NCBI GenBank assembly: GCA_003545125.1
Contig: DQCI01000130.1
Span: forward strand, 17,384-28,949
Source of the DNA: Paracoccaceae bacterium
Lineage (GTDB): Bacteria; Pseudomonadota; Alphaproteobacteria; Rhodobacterales; Rhodobacteraceae
DNA: 11,566 nt
Direction: 5' to 3'
Below, piece by piece: positions 1 to 6,589 of this stretch. The position numbers and the translations under genes were made by a program. The notes beneath the pieces were generated by a model. It was not told where the DNA came from. It ran no database searches and worked only from the letters and a program-made list of their open reading frames with translations. Each line of letters opens with the position of its first letter. The stretch's first letter is position 1.

Positions 1-240
1 GAGCATCTCCCAAGGGCGAGACGTGCCGGTCGCCGATCCGCGTGGCCGAAAGCCCGCGTCCTGTGTTCAGGCGGCAAACCCTCGAGGGCGCGCAAGGGCT
101 GGCACAACAGGATGTCCACGCCCGCGTCACGAAAGCATTGGCTGACCTGCGCTGCTCCCACCGTATCCGGCGGCCGAGATTGCCTCGGTCCTCTCGTACA
201 GGCGCCCCGAAATCGAAACCATGGCGATCGCGAAACGCAG
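1..240 (-). pseudogene. Decayed 5' part of a QuiC1-like sugar phosphate isomerase/epimerase (3-dehydroshikimate dehydratase-like)
   Basis: The minus strand just after the dctM stop reads CTG-Arg-Phe-Ala-Ile-Ala-Met-Val-Ser-Ile-Ser-Gly, then a stretch ending EAISAAGYGG. This resembles the N-terminus of TIM-barrel isomerase/epimerases fused to hydroxyphenylpyruvate-dioxygenase-like domains, the QuiC1 class that converts 3-dehydroshikimate to protocatechuate. That frame stops at 127-129. The similarity resumes in another frame with DAGVDILLCQPLRALEG and PPEHRTRAF, matching the family's segment ending QPFRDFEG. The piece carrying the expected VEIFEN-type motif is missing between them, so I infer a deletion of roughly 20 codons plus a frameshift near 155-180. 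A further frame change before position 40 is likely. The expected start codon is CTG (238-240); the first ATG is at 220-222. The gene would follow dctM in the same operon. The family call rests on remembered motifs from a short stretch. An alternative is a different TIM-barrel isomerase. Confidence 0.5.
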
Positions 241-243
241 GGC

Positions 244-1539
244 CTACCCGGGGTATCCCATGAGCCGCGGCAGGAAGAGCGTGATGCCGGGGAACAAGAT
301 CAGGGTCAGCAATGCGAGGATCAGCACGACGAGGAAGGGAATGACCTCGCGGATGATCTCGACCAGAGGGATCTTGGTGACGGCATTGATGACGAACAGC
401 AAAATCCCGTAGGGCGGCGTGATCAGCCCGATCATGCAGTTGACCACGGAGACGACGCCGAAGTGCACCAGGTCGATCCCAAGCTCCCGGCACGTCGGCA
501 GAAACAGCGGGATGATGACCAGGATGATCGTGGTGGCATCGAGCACGCAGCCCAGAAGCAGGATCAACAGGTTCACGCCCAGCAAGAAGACGAGCGGATG
601 GATGTCCAGATCGACGAGCGCATTCGCCATGCGCCCTGGGATGTTCTCGGAGGCGACGATGAAGTTGAGGATCAGCGCGCCGCCGATCACGATGCCGACG
701 GCTGCCGAAGACCGGGCACTGTCGACCAGGATCTGGTAGATGCCTCGAAACGTCAGGGCCCGGTAGAACGCCGCTGCCAGGATCAGGGCATAAAACGCGG
801 CGACCGCGGCGGCTTCGGTAGGCGTGGTGACGCCACCGTAAATTCCGTAGAGCAGGATCGCGGGCATCAGAAGTGCGGGGAAGGCCCGGAACGTGAGCGC
901 GGGCAGTTCCACCAGCGGCACAGCTTCCTCGGTGCCAAAATCCCGGCGGTGCGAGATGAACCAGTTCATCCCCATCAGCACAATGCCCATGAACAGGCCC
1001 GGCACGATGCCGCCCAGGAACAGCGCCCCGATGGAGGTGTTCGACACCAGCGCATAGAGCACCATCGGGATCGACGGCGGGATGATCGGGCCGATCGTTG
1101 CGGACGCCGCCGTGATCGCCGCCGCATAGCCGCGCGTGAAATGGCCCGACTTGGTCATCATCTCGATGATGATCTTGCCGATGCCCGCGGCATCGGCCAC
1201 GGCCGAGCCGGACATGCCCGAAAAGATGAGCGACGCCACGATATTCACGTGGCCCATACCGCCCTTGAAGCGTCCCACGAGGCCGATGCAGAACCTCAGC
1301 AGACGATCGCTGATCGTACCGGCGTTCATGATATTCGCGGCGACGATGAACAGCGGCACCGCGAGCAGGATGAAGCTGCTGTAGAGCCCGTCCATCAGCG
1401 TCTTGCCAGCAACGCCAACACTCAGGCCGGCCGTCGACAGATAGATCGCGGCCGCAATCATGATCGCATAGGCCACCGGAACGCCGATGCCGGCGAAAAA
1501 GAAGAGCGAGAGGATGCAGAGGGTGAATTCGAAGGTCAT
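244..1539 (-). CDS. dctM: TRAP transporter large permease (DctM family)
   Basis: This 431-residue membrane protein is the substrate-translocating subunit of a TRAP transporter, which couples uptake of a carboxylate delivered by the periplasmic binding protein to the sodium gradient (family knowledge). Its length fits the usual ~425-430. The sequence is almost entirely hydrophobic segments. Family signatures are visible: GGMGHVNIVASLIFSGMSGS at about 93-112, ATIGPIIPPSIPMVLY at about 147-162 and a second-half PTEAAAVAAFYAL segment. The frame is open further upstream, but I chose the ATG at 1537-1539 because it gives MTFEFTLCIL, a normal DctM start. That ATG overlaps the dctQ stop in an ATGA, implying translational coupling. 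The upstream extension lies inside dctQ and is not protein-like. The specific ligand cannot be read from this subunit. Confidence 0.95.
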   Translation of the reverse strand: MTFEFTLCILSLFFFAGIGVPVAYAIMIAAAIYLSTAGLSVGVAGKTLMDGLYSSFILLAVPLFIVAANIMNAGTISDRLLRFCIGLVGRFKGGMGHVNIVASLIFSGMSGSAVADAAGIGKIIIEMMTKSGHFTRGYAAAITAASATIGPIIPPSIPMVLYALVSNTSIGALFLGGIVPGLFMGIVLMGMNWFISHRRDFGTEEAVPLVELPALTFRAFPALLMPAILLYGIYGGVTTPTEAAAVAAFYALILAAAFYRALTFRGIYQILVDSARSSAAVGIVIGGALILNFIVASENIPGRMANALVDLDIHPLVFLLGVNLLILLLGCVLDATTIILVIIPLFLPTCRELGIDLVHFGVVSVVNCMIGLITPPYGILLFVINAVTKIPLVEIIREVIPFLVVLILALLTLILFPGITLFLPRLMGYPG

Positions 1540-2120
1540 TCTTCGTCCGCCGCTGTGGGCTCTTTCGACATCTCGTCGAAATGATGCAGGTCGGCCTCCG
1601 CTCCGTAGCGCCAGGCATTGAACGCGCGGGCGGCGTAGCGGAGCGCCACCACCACCATGAACATGATGTAGATCGAGTAGACATGCCGCATTCGGACCCA
1701 ATCGCCGAACAGCATATCCAGCGTCGCGGTTCGTTTCAGACGGAGGATCGCGAAGCGATCCCATGTCGCGCCGATCGAAACCAAAAAGGCAATCACGACA
1801 GCCAGGGCGCCAATGATCGCGAACCACTTGCGCACGGTCGGGTTCACCGCGCCGTAGATTATGTCGAAGGTGACGTGATCGCGTTCCCGAACGACGAACG
1901 AGTTGCCCCAGAAGACGATCCAGACCCAGAGCATCAGGTTGAACTCAAGGGTCCAGCCATAGAGGTTCGGATCGAGAAACGGCACGATGTCCGGCAGCCA
2001 TTCCAGGCGGGCCGTGTAGCGGATCGTGATTTGCAGGATGAAGGTCAGGAACATGACGGCCATCATCATGGCCGCCACGAATTCTGCGAAGCGGGAGAAC
2101 CACTTGAACAGAACGCTCAT
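1536..2120 (-). CDS. dctQ: TRAP transporter small permease (DctQ family)
   Basis: This 194-residue protein has four predicted membrane helices, at roughly 10-32, 52-76, 92-114 and 144-166. That is the normal layout of the small TRAP subunit, which associates with DctM in the inner membrane and helps dock the binding protein. The run LEFNLMLWVWIVFWGNSFVV followed by RERDHVTFDI matches the conserved second-helix and following-loop pattern of DctQ. The N-terminus starts directly with an amphipathic, then hydrophobic segment, and the C-terminal tail is charged and cytosolic. A GGGAGAG-type ribosome binding site precedes the ATG (2118-2120). The gene is 26 bases downstream of dctP and overlaps dctM by four bases, so dctPQM is one transcription unit. 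Identification is firm by both topology and position between dctP and dctM. Confidence 0.93.
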   Translation of the reverse strand: MSVLFKWFSRFAEFVAAMMMAVMFLTFILQITIRYTARLEWLPDIVPFLDPNLYGWTLEFNLMLWVWIVFWGNSFVVRERDHVTFDIIYGAVNPTVRKWFAIIGALAVVIAFLVSIGATWDRFAILRLKRTATLDMLFGDWVRMRHVYSIYIMFMVVVALRYAARAFNAWRYGAEADLHHFDEMSKEPTAADEE

Positions 2121-2146
2121 GTCTGGCTCTCCCGCCCGATGTCAGA

Positions 2147-3154
2147 TCAGTTGCCGAGGGCGTTGATCTGCTCAAGGACGCCTTCCGGCCAATCCGCCGA
2201 TGCGTCCGTGTTCAGGTATTCGCCCTGAACGTGACTGCGGAACGCGGCCAGGTCGGGTTCGTAGATCTCGAGCCCCTGCTCTTGCAGGAACGACACCAGC
2301 TCCTCTTCCTTCACCAGCTGCGCCTGACGGCCGCTCTCGGCGGCAGCCACGGCGGCTTCGGACACCGTCGCTTGCTGCTCTTCGGTCAGGCCGTCGAACA
2401 CCGCTTTCGAGAAGGCGACATAGTTGAGGTCGACCAGGTGCGAGGTCAGCGCGATCTGGTTCGTGACTTCATAGAACTTCGAGTCCACGACCGTCGGCAG
2501 CGGGTTGTCCTGTCCATCGACCGACCCGGTCGCAAGGCCGGTGTAGACCTCGGTGAAGGCCATTGGCGTCGGGTTCGCGCCCAGGGCCTTGCCGAGGAAC
2601 TGCCACGCGTCGGTGCCCGGCATCCGCAGGTTCACACCCGCGAGGTCGGCCGGCGTCATGACGGTGAGCTCTTCCTTTGTCTGGCGCAGGTTCACGTGGC
2701 GGCGGCCGAGGTACATCACGGCCAGAAGCTTCACGCCGAGCTCGTCCTCGACCTTCTGCTTGAACGGCTCCATCAGCGGATCGTTGAACACGCGCACCTG
2801 GTGCGCCGCATCCTGGTGGACATAACCGGTCGCGAAAATCGAAAACTCCGGGAAGAACGTGGCCAGTTCCTGCGCCGAGGTGATCGACATTTCGATATCG
2901 CCGGAGGCAATCGCCTCAAGCTCGGAGCCCTGCGCGACAAGCGACGCGTTGTAATGCGGCTGATAGTCGGCGAACTCAGCGACCGCAGGCGCAAAGACTT
3001 CGGCCAGAGCGATGGTGCGCTGGTCGGTATCGGTCGCCGGCGCCGACATCCGCAGCGTGACTTTGTCCTGCGCGATCGCGGCCGGCGACGAGGCCAGGAC
3101 GGCAACGGCAGCCACCGATGTCAGGATCGCCCGGCGGGTGATTGAAAAGATCAT
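2147..3154 (-). CDS. dctP: TRAP transporter substrate-binding protein (DctP family)
   Basis: This 335-residue periplasmic protein captures the solute and delivers it to DctQM. Residues 1-28 form a signal peptide with a Thr-Arg-Arg pair (7-8), a hydrophobic core and an AIA cleavage site before QDKVTLRMS. The pair makes twin-arginine export possible, though Sec is equally plausible. Mature-domain hallmarks include LRMPGTDAWQFLGKALGANP around 176-195, where the arginine at 177 aligns with the residue that salt-bridges the ligand carboxylate in DctP proteins. They also include FTEVYTGLATGSVDGQDNPL at about 200-219. The ligand is therefore very probably an organic acid. I chose the ATG at 3152-3154 because a strong GGGAGGA site lies four bases upstream. 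A longer in-frame reading from 3235 would put charged residues ahead of the signal peptide and run through the promoter. It is the first gene of the leftward operon. Confidence 0.95.
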   Translation of the reverse strand: MIFSITRRAILTSVAAVAVLASSPAAIAQDKVTLRMSAPATDTDQRTIALAEVFAPAVAEFADYQPHYNASLVAQGSELEAIASGDIEMSITSAQELATFFPEFSIFATGYVHQDAAHQVRVFNDPLMEPFKQKVEDELGVKLLAVMYLGRRHVNLRQTKEELTVMTPADLAGVNLRMPGTDAWQFLGKALGANPTPMAFTEVYTGLATGSVDGQDNPLPTVVDSKFYEVTNQIALTSHLVDLNYVAFSKAVFDGLTEEQQATVSEAAVAAAESGRQAQLVKEEELVSFLQEQGLEIYEPDLAAFRSHVQGEYLNTDASADWPEGVLEQINALGN

Positions 3155-3158
3155 GTAT

Positions 3159-3165
3159 TCCTCCC
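3159..3165 (-). promoter_or_regulatory. Ribosome binding site of dctP
   Basis: The minus strand reads GGGAGGA, four bases before the ATG at 3152-3154. This strong Shine-Dalgarno match decides the dctP start against the longer in-frame alternative beginning at 3235. Confidence 0.75.
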
Positions 3166-3192
3166 TATGATGTTTTTTGTGTTCTTGAGCCT

Positions 3193-3220
3193 TGCATAGC
3201 ACTTGTTCGCGACTCTTCAA
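3193..3220 (-). promoter_or_regulatory. Candidate sigma-70-type promoter for dctPQM
   Basis: On the minus strand a TTGAAG box (3215-3220) is followed after 16 bases by TATGCA (3193-3198), leaving a leader of about 30 bases before dctP. The boxes are partial consensus matches by eye. They sit in the only clearly AT-rich stretch of the window, as expected for a divergent promoter region. Confidence 0.35.
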
Positions 3221-3237
3221 AAACGTCTTTGCCACAG

Positions 3238-3281
3238 ATAGTCGCTTACAACGATCAAACTCGATTTACAGAACATAGTCG
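3238..3281. repeat. Direct repeat ATAGTCG in the divergent control region; possible operator half-sites
   Basis: ATAGTCG occurs at 3238-3244 and 3275-3281, 37 bases apart start to start. The first copy overlaps an imperfect palindrome, TCGCTTACAACGA, at 3242-3254. Both copies lie between the two candidate divergent promoters, where a GntR-type regulator would be expected to bind. The repeat is only seven bases, so chance occurrence cannot be excluded. Confidence 0.25.
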
Positions 3282-3293
3282 ATTGTTTTTATT
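3265..3293 (+). promoter_or_regulatory. Candidate promoter for the gntR-led rightward operon
   Basis: TTTACA (3265-3270) is followed by 17 bases and then TTTATT (3288-3293), matching five and four of the six consensus positions. It would give a leader of roughly 40 bases before the gntR start. The second ATAGTCG copy falls in the spacer, so a bound regulator would block this promoter. This is a by-eye assignment. Confidence 0.35.
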
Positions 3294-3338
3294 GAAGTCC
3301 GAAGGTCTTCTGTTAGCGTCTGGCAGGGAGAGGTTCTG

Positions 3339-3758
3339 ATGGGCGACGACACGCATCAATCGCACTGCGAAGGAAAGCGTAGGATCGCGGGCCGGATCGC
3401 GGAAGGACACCGGGTGCGGATTCTCTCCGGATCCCTGGAGCCCGGGGCGAAGGTGAACCTGGAACGCCTGCGTCAGGACTATGCCGTCAGCCTGTCGTCG
3501 CAGCGCGGCGCGATCATGCGGCTCTCGTTCGACGGCTTGATCGAGACCGAAGAACAGCGCGGCGACCGGGTGGCGCCGATGTCTCCTGGTAACCTCTCGG
3601 AAGTGACGGAACTGCGGATGGACTTGCAGCCCTTGGCGCTGCGCAAGGCAATTCGGAACGGCGGGCTGGACTGGGAAACCAACGTCATGGCAAGCCTCTA
3701 CCGGCCCAACCACACAGCGCGTGACCCGAAAGACCAGTTTCCGCAGGTGTCGCAATGA
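3339..3758 (+). CDS. Truncated GntR-family (FadR/FCD subfamily) regulator
   Basis: Residues about 18-81 form a typical GntR winged helix, with the pattern VRILSGSLEPGAKVN, then the recognition-helix region and finally LIETEEQRGDRVAPMSP. An FCD ligand-binding domain begins near residue 86 (NLSEVTELRMDLQPLALRKAI) but stops after about 45 residues at NHTARDPKDQFPQVSQ. Intact members are about 220-240 residues; this one is 139. The metal- and ligand-binding histidines of FCD all lie in the missing part. The frame ends in an ATGA overlap with the next gene, so there is no downstream remainder to restore by frameshift. I infer an internal deletion joining the middle of FCD to the old C-terminus. 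The start is supported by AGGGAGAGG five bases upstream. DNA binding may survive; effector response and dimerisation probably do not. By position it would control both divergent operons. Confidence 0.8.
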   Translation: MGDDTHQSHCEGKRRIAGRIAEGHRVRILSGSLEPGAKVNLERLRQDYAVSLSSQRGAIMRLSFDGLIETEEQRGDRVAPMSPGNLSEVTELRMDLQPLALRKAIRNGGLDWETNVMASLYRPNHTARDPKDQFPQVSQ

Positions 3759-4801
3759 CCACGACAACCCGGATCGCCGTGGCCGGAGCCGGATTGATCG
3801 GCAAACGCCACATCGATGCGATCCTGGCGGTGCGCGCGGCCGAGCTTGCCTGCGTCATCGATCCCTCCGACGCGGGCCGCATCGTTGCAGCCCAAACCGG
3901 CGCCCCGCACTTCACCGATCTCGAAAGCGCGCTGAGACGTGGCGGGATCGACGGGGTGATCCTGGCGACCCCCAACCAACGTCACGCAGAAGGCGCGCTG
4001 ATGTGCATCGACGCGGGTTGCCCGGTCCTGGTCGAAAAACCGCTTGCCAGCTCGATCGACGACGCGCGGGCGATCGTCGCCGCGGGCGAGGCGGCGGGTG
4101 TTGCGGTGTTGGTCGGCCACCACCGCCGCCACAACCCGATCATCGCCAAGGCGCGAGACTTGATCGCCGAGGGCGCCTTGGGGCGGATCGTCAGCGTGCA
4201 GGCCACCACGTGGTTCTACAAGCCAGAGGATTATTTCGAGACCGGGTGGCGGCGCAAGGCCGGGGCCGGTCCGATTTTCATCAACCTGATCCACGACATC
4301 GACCTGATGCAGCATTTCGCCGGGCCGGCGACCGAGGTCCATGCCATGCAATCGAGCGCGGTGCGCGGGTTCGAAGTGGAAGACACCGCCGTCATTATCC
4401 TGCGCTTCGGATCGGGCGCGCTCGGCACGATGAACCTGTCGGACACGGTGCCGGCCCCGTGGAGCTGGGAATTGACCGCCGGCGAAAACCACGCCTACCC
4501 CGCGACGACCGAAACCGCCTACTGGATCGGCGGCACGAAGGCGTCGCTCGCGGTGCCGAACCTCGCGCTCTGGAGCCATCCGGATGTTCAGTCCTGGTGG
4601 TCTCCGATCACCGCCACGAACCTGCCGCTCGAAACCTCCGACCCGTTGCTGCGCCAGATCGTCCATTTCTGTGACGTGATCCGACATGGTGCAGCGCCTG
4701 TGGTTTCGGGCCGCGACGGCCTGGCGGCCCTGGCGGCCATCGAAGCGGTGAAACGTTCCGCTGACACCGGCACCCCGGTGCGCCTCGACGCGGAGCTGTA
4801 G
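3755..4801 (+). CDS. Gfo/Idh/MocA family NAD-dependent oxidoreductase
   Basis: This 348-residue cytosolic dehydrogenase probably oxidises a secondary hydroxyl of a polyol or hydroxy acid. The N-terminal Rossmann fold has VAGAGLIG (glycines 11, 13 and 16). Asp36 at the end of the second strand favours NAD over NADP. The family EKP motif is at 94-96, with Lys95 the usual catalytic lysine. The second signature reads AGPIFINLIHDID (171-183), keeping His180 and Asp183. The aspartate four residues before the histidine in inositol dehydrogenase is Ile176 here, so proton transfer may differ; I recall INLIHDID-type variants in a subgroup of this family. The start overlaps the gntR stop in ATGA and the next gene begins 7 bases after this stop, so this is an operon. 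Length is normal. The substrate is not identifiable from sequence alone. Confidence 0.92.
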   Translation: MTTTTRIAVAGAGLIGKRHIDAILAVRAAELACVIDPSDAGRIVAAQTGAPHFTDLESALRRGGIDGVILATPNQRHAEGALMCIDAGCPVLVEKPLASSIDDARAIVAAGEAAGVAVLVGHHRRHNPIIAKARDLIAEGALGRIVSVQATTWFYKPEDYFETGWRRKAGAGPIFINLIHDIDLMQHFAGPATEVHAMQSSAVRGFEVEDTAVIILRFGSGALGTMNLSDTVPAPWSWELTAGENHAYPATTETAYWIGGTKASLAVPNLALWSHPDVQSWWSPITATNLPLETSDPLLRQIVHFCDVIRHGAAPVVSGRDGLAALAAIEAVKRSADTGTPVRLDAEL

Positions 4802-4808
4802 GACAGCC

Positions 4809-5654
4809 ATGCCCCCGCCCGATATTTCAGGAACAACCCGGATCATCGCGCACCTTGGCGTGCCGACCGAAAGCTTCAAGGCGCCGATGATCTACAACCC
4901 GTGGTTCCGCCATGTCGGAGAAAACGTCGTCGTCGTGCCCATGGGCTGCGAGGAGCCCGACTATCCGGCCTTCCTCAAACACCTGTTCCGGCTGCGCAAC
5001 ATCGCCGGGGCACTGGTCACGATGCCCTACAAGGTTTCGAGCGTTGGTTTGTTGGACGAAGCCTCTGCGACGGTCGAGATCTGCGGCGCCTGCAACGCGA
5101 TCAGGCGGGGCCGCAACGGCGCGCTCGTCGGCGACATGTTCGACGGCGAAGGGTTCGTCAGAGGGGTCTTGCGAAACGGACATGCGGTGAAGGGCACCTG
5201 CGCGCTCGTGGTCGGCGCCGGTGGCGTGGGATCGGCCATTGCCGCATCGCTGGCGGCCGCAGGCGCTGCGCGGCTGGCCGTGTTCGACCAACGCTCCGCG
5301 ACGGCCCAAGCCTTGGCGACGCGGATTGCCGCGCACTACCCCGGCATTGAGATCACCTCCCGCTCGAACGACCCCACCGGGTTTGACATCGTGGTCAACG
5401 CGACACCTCTGGGGATGAACCCCAATGACCCGCTGCCGGTCGATGTCGACCGGATCGACCCGACGGCTTTTGTCGGCGAGGTCGTCATGGCGTCGGAAAC
5501 GACCCCCTTTCTTGCCGCCGCGCGTGTTAAAGGCTGTGCCACGCAGGTCGGCACGGATATGCTGTTCGAACAAATCCCGGCGTATCTGGAATTCTTCGGA
5601 TTGCGCTCGACGACACCAGACCAGCTCCGCCACTTGGCCGAGCTCGACATATGA
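4809..5654 (+). CDS. Shikimate dehydrogenase family protein (AroE-like, catabolic type)
   Basis: This 281-residue protein has the AroE two-domain layout. Visible family residues are VTMPYK with Lys75 (catalytic lysine), GACNAI with Asn96, GDMFDGEG with Asp112 (catalytic aspartate), the nucleotide loop GAGGVG at 136-141, VNATPLGM at 196-203 and Gln255 near the C-terminus. Asp160 after the second strand (AVFDQRS) replaces the Asn-Arg-Thr of NADP-using AroE and suggests NAD, as in catabolic quinate/shikimate dehydrogenases. The N-terminal segment GVPTESFKAP has Phe23 and Ala25 where classical enzymes have the two serines that hold the shikimate carboxylate, and Phe111 where an asparagine is usual. 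It is thus unlikely to be the biosynthetic enzyme, and its substrate may differ from shikimate. It sits in a tight operon with an oxidoreductase and an aldolase, which supports a catabolic oxidation role. Confidence 0.88.
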   Translation: MPPPDISGTTRIIAHLGVPTESFKAPMIYNPWFRHVGENVVVVPMGCEEPDYPAFLKHLFRLRNIAGALVTMPYKVSSVGLLDEASATVEICGACNAIRRGRNGALVGDMFDGEGFVRGVLRNGHAVKGTCALVVGAGGVGSAIAASLAAAGAARLAVFDQRSATAQALATRIAAHYPGIEITSRSNDPTGFDIVVNATPLGMNPNDPLPVDVDRIDPTAFVGEVVMASETTPFLAAARVKGCATQVGTDMLFEQIPAYLEFFGLRSTTPDQLRHLAELDI

Positions 5655-5662
5655 GGGCGCAG

Positions 5663-6439
5663 ATGGACATCCCGAAGAACGAATTCAAAGCCGCGATTCA
5701 AGCCGGGCGTCAGCAGATCGGGTTCTGGTGCACCATTGACGACAGCCTGATGACCGAAATGGCGGCCGGCAGCGGCTTCGACTGGCTGCTGATCGACGCC
5801 GAGCATACCGCGATGGACCCGAAGGCGGTTCTTGCCCATTTGCAAGCCGCCGCGCCCTACCCCGCACACGCGATGGTGCGCCCGAGCTCGCTCGATCCCG
5901 CCGAGATCAAGAAACTGCTCGACCTCGGGGCACAATCGCTGCTGATCCCCTACGTGCGCAACGCCGAGGAAGCGGCACTGGCCGCCGCTGCCGTTGACTA
6001 TGCGCCGGGCGGCATCCGTGGTCTGGCGGGCATCACCCGGGCTGCCCGCTTCGGCGCGGTCGACGACTACCCGCGCAAAGCCCGCGACGAGATCTGCCTG
6101 GTCGTCCAGATCGAGACCCGCTCGGCGCTCGAAGACCTCGACGCCATCCTTGCCACCCCGGGGGTCGATGCCGCTTTCGTCGGCCCGGCCGATCTCGCCG
6201 CCAGTCTCGGCCACCACGGCAATACCAGCCACCCCGACGTGCAGGCGGCCTGCCTCGACGCGATCAGGCGCATTCGCGCCGCCGGCAAGCCGGCTGGCTT
6301 TCTCACGCTCGATGTCGATTTCCTGCCAGAAGCAATGGAGGCCGGAAGTTGCTTCACCGCGGTAGATGTCGACACCGCCGTCCTGCGCCGTGGCACCTTG
6401 GCGACCGCCGCTCGTTGGAAAACGGACCCGGCAAAGTGA
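5663..6439 (+). CDS. HpcH/HpaI-type class II aldolase (2-keto acid aldolase)
   Basis: This 258-residue enzyme belongs to the metal-dependent pyruvate aldolases that split 4-hydroxy-2-keto acids into pyruvate and an aldehyde (HpaI, GarL, RhmA relatives). Expected active-site residues are present: His48 in LLIDAEHTAMD, Arg73 in MVRPSSLDP, the GGIRGLAG loop near 116-123, and metal ligands Glu151 (VVQIETRSALED) and Asp177 (VGPADLAASLG). Numbering is within a few residues of E. coli HpaI. I chose ATG 5663 over the in-frame ATG 5651 because GAGGG at 5653-5657 is well placed for it and the length then matches the family. The start lies 8 bases after the upstream stop. Here it probably cleaves the keto acid made by the two upstream dehydrogenases. 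No sugar-acid dehydratase is visible in the window. The exact substrate is undetermined. Confidence 0.9.
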   Translation: MDIPKNEFKAAIQAGRQQIGFWCTIDDSLMTEMAAGSGFDWLLIDAEHTAMDPKAVLAHLQAAAPYPAHAMVRPSSLDPAEIKKLLDLGAQSLLIPYVRNAEEAALAAAAVDYAPGGIRGLAGITRAARFGAVDDYPRKARDEICLVVQIETRSALEDLDAILATPGVDAAFVGPADLAASLGHHGNTSHPDVQAACLDAIRRIRAAGKPAGFLTLDVDFLPEAMEAGSCFTAVDVDTAVLRRGTLATAARWKTDPAK

Positions 6440-6589
6440 AAACCGCGTGAGAAAAACACGGCGCCCGTGCCGGGCCCGACGATCGTCTCGTCACTTGAGT
6501 TCGACGCCAACGCCCGCCACTTGCGGCCGCCCGGCCTTGCTCCTTGAACTGCCAGCAGCGACCCGAAAACTCTGCAAAGGAACAGCCCG

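Noticed and set aside
112..1584. Long rightward open frame of 490 codons opposite dctM
   Set aside because: It is extremely rich in Asp, Glu, Gln, His and Arg, has no recognisable domain, and is the mirror of dctM's GC-biased codons. dctM on the other strand has clear family motifs.
1540..1827. N-terminal extension of DctM upstream of 1539
   Set aside because: It lies wholly within dctQ and is arginine-rich and non-membrane. The ATG at 1537-1539 gives the normal family length and an ATGA overlap.
2231..3145. Rightward open frame of 304 codons opposite dctP
   Set aside because: Antisense shadow of a well-supported DctP gene; the composition is arginine/histidine-heavy without any motif.
3155..3235. 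N-terminal extension of DctP from the ATG at 3235
   Set aside because: It would place 27 charged residues before a complete signal peptide and run through the candidate promoter; the internal ATG has a strong ribosome binding site.
3698..4879. Leftward open frame of 393 codons opposite the Gfo/Idh gene
   Set aside because: Antisense shadow; the opposite strand carries the nucleotide-binding, EKP and HDID motifs and operon overlaps.
6457..6469. CACGG/CCGTG inverted repeat between the aldolase and the aldo/keto reductase, as a terminator
   Set aside because: Only five pairs with no following T-run; in DNA this GC-rich such repeats are common, so I do not call it a terminator.
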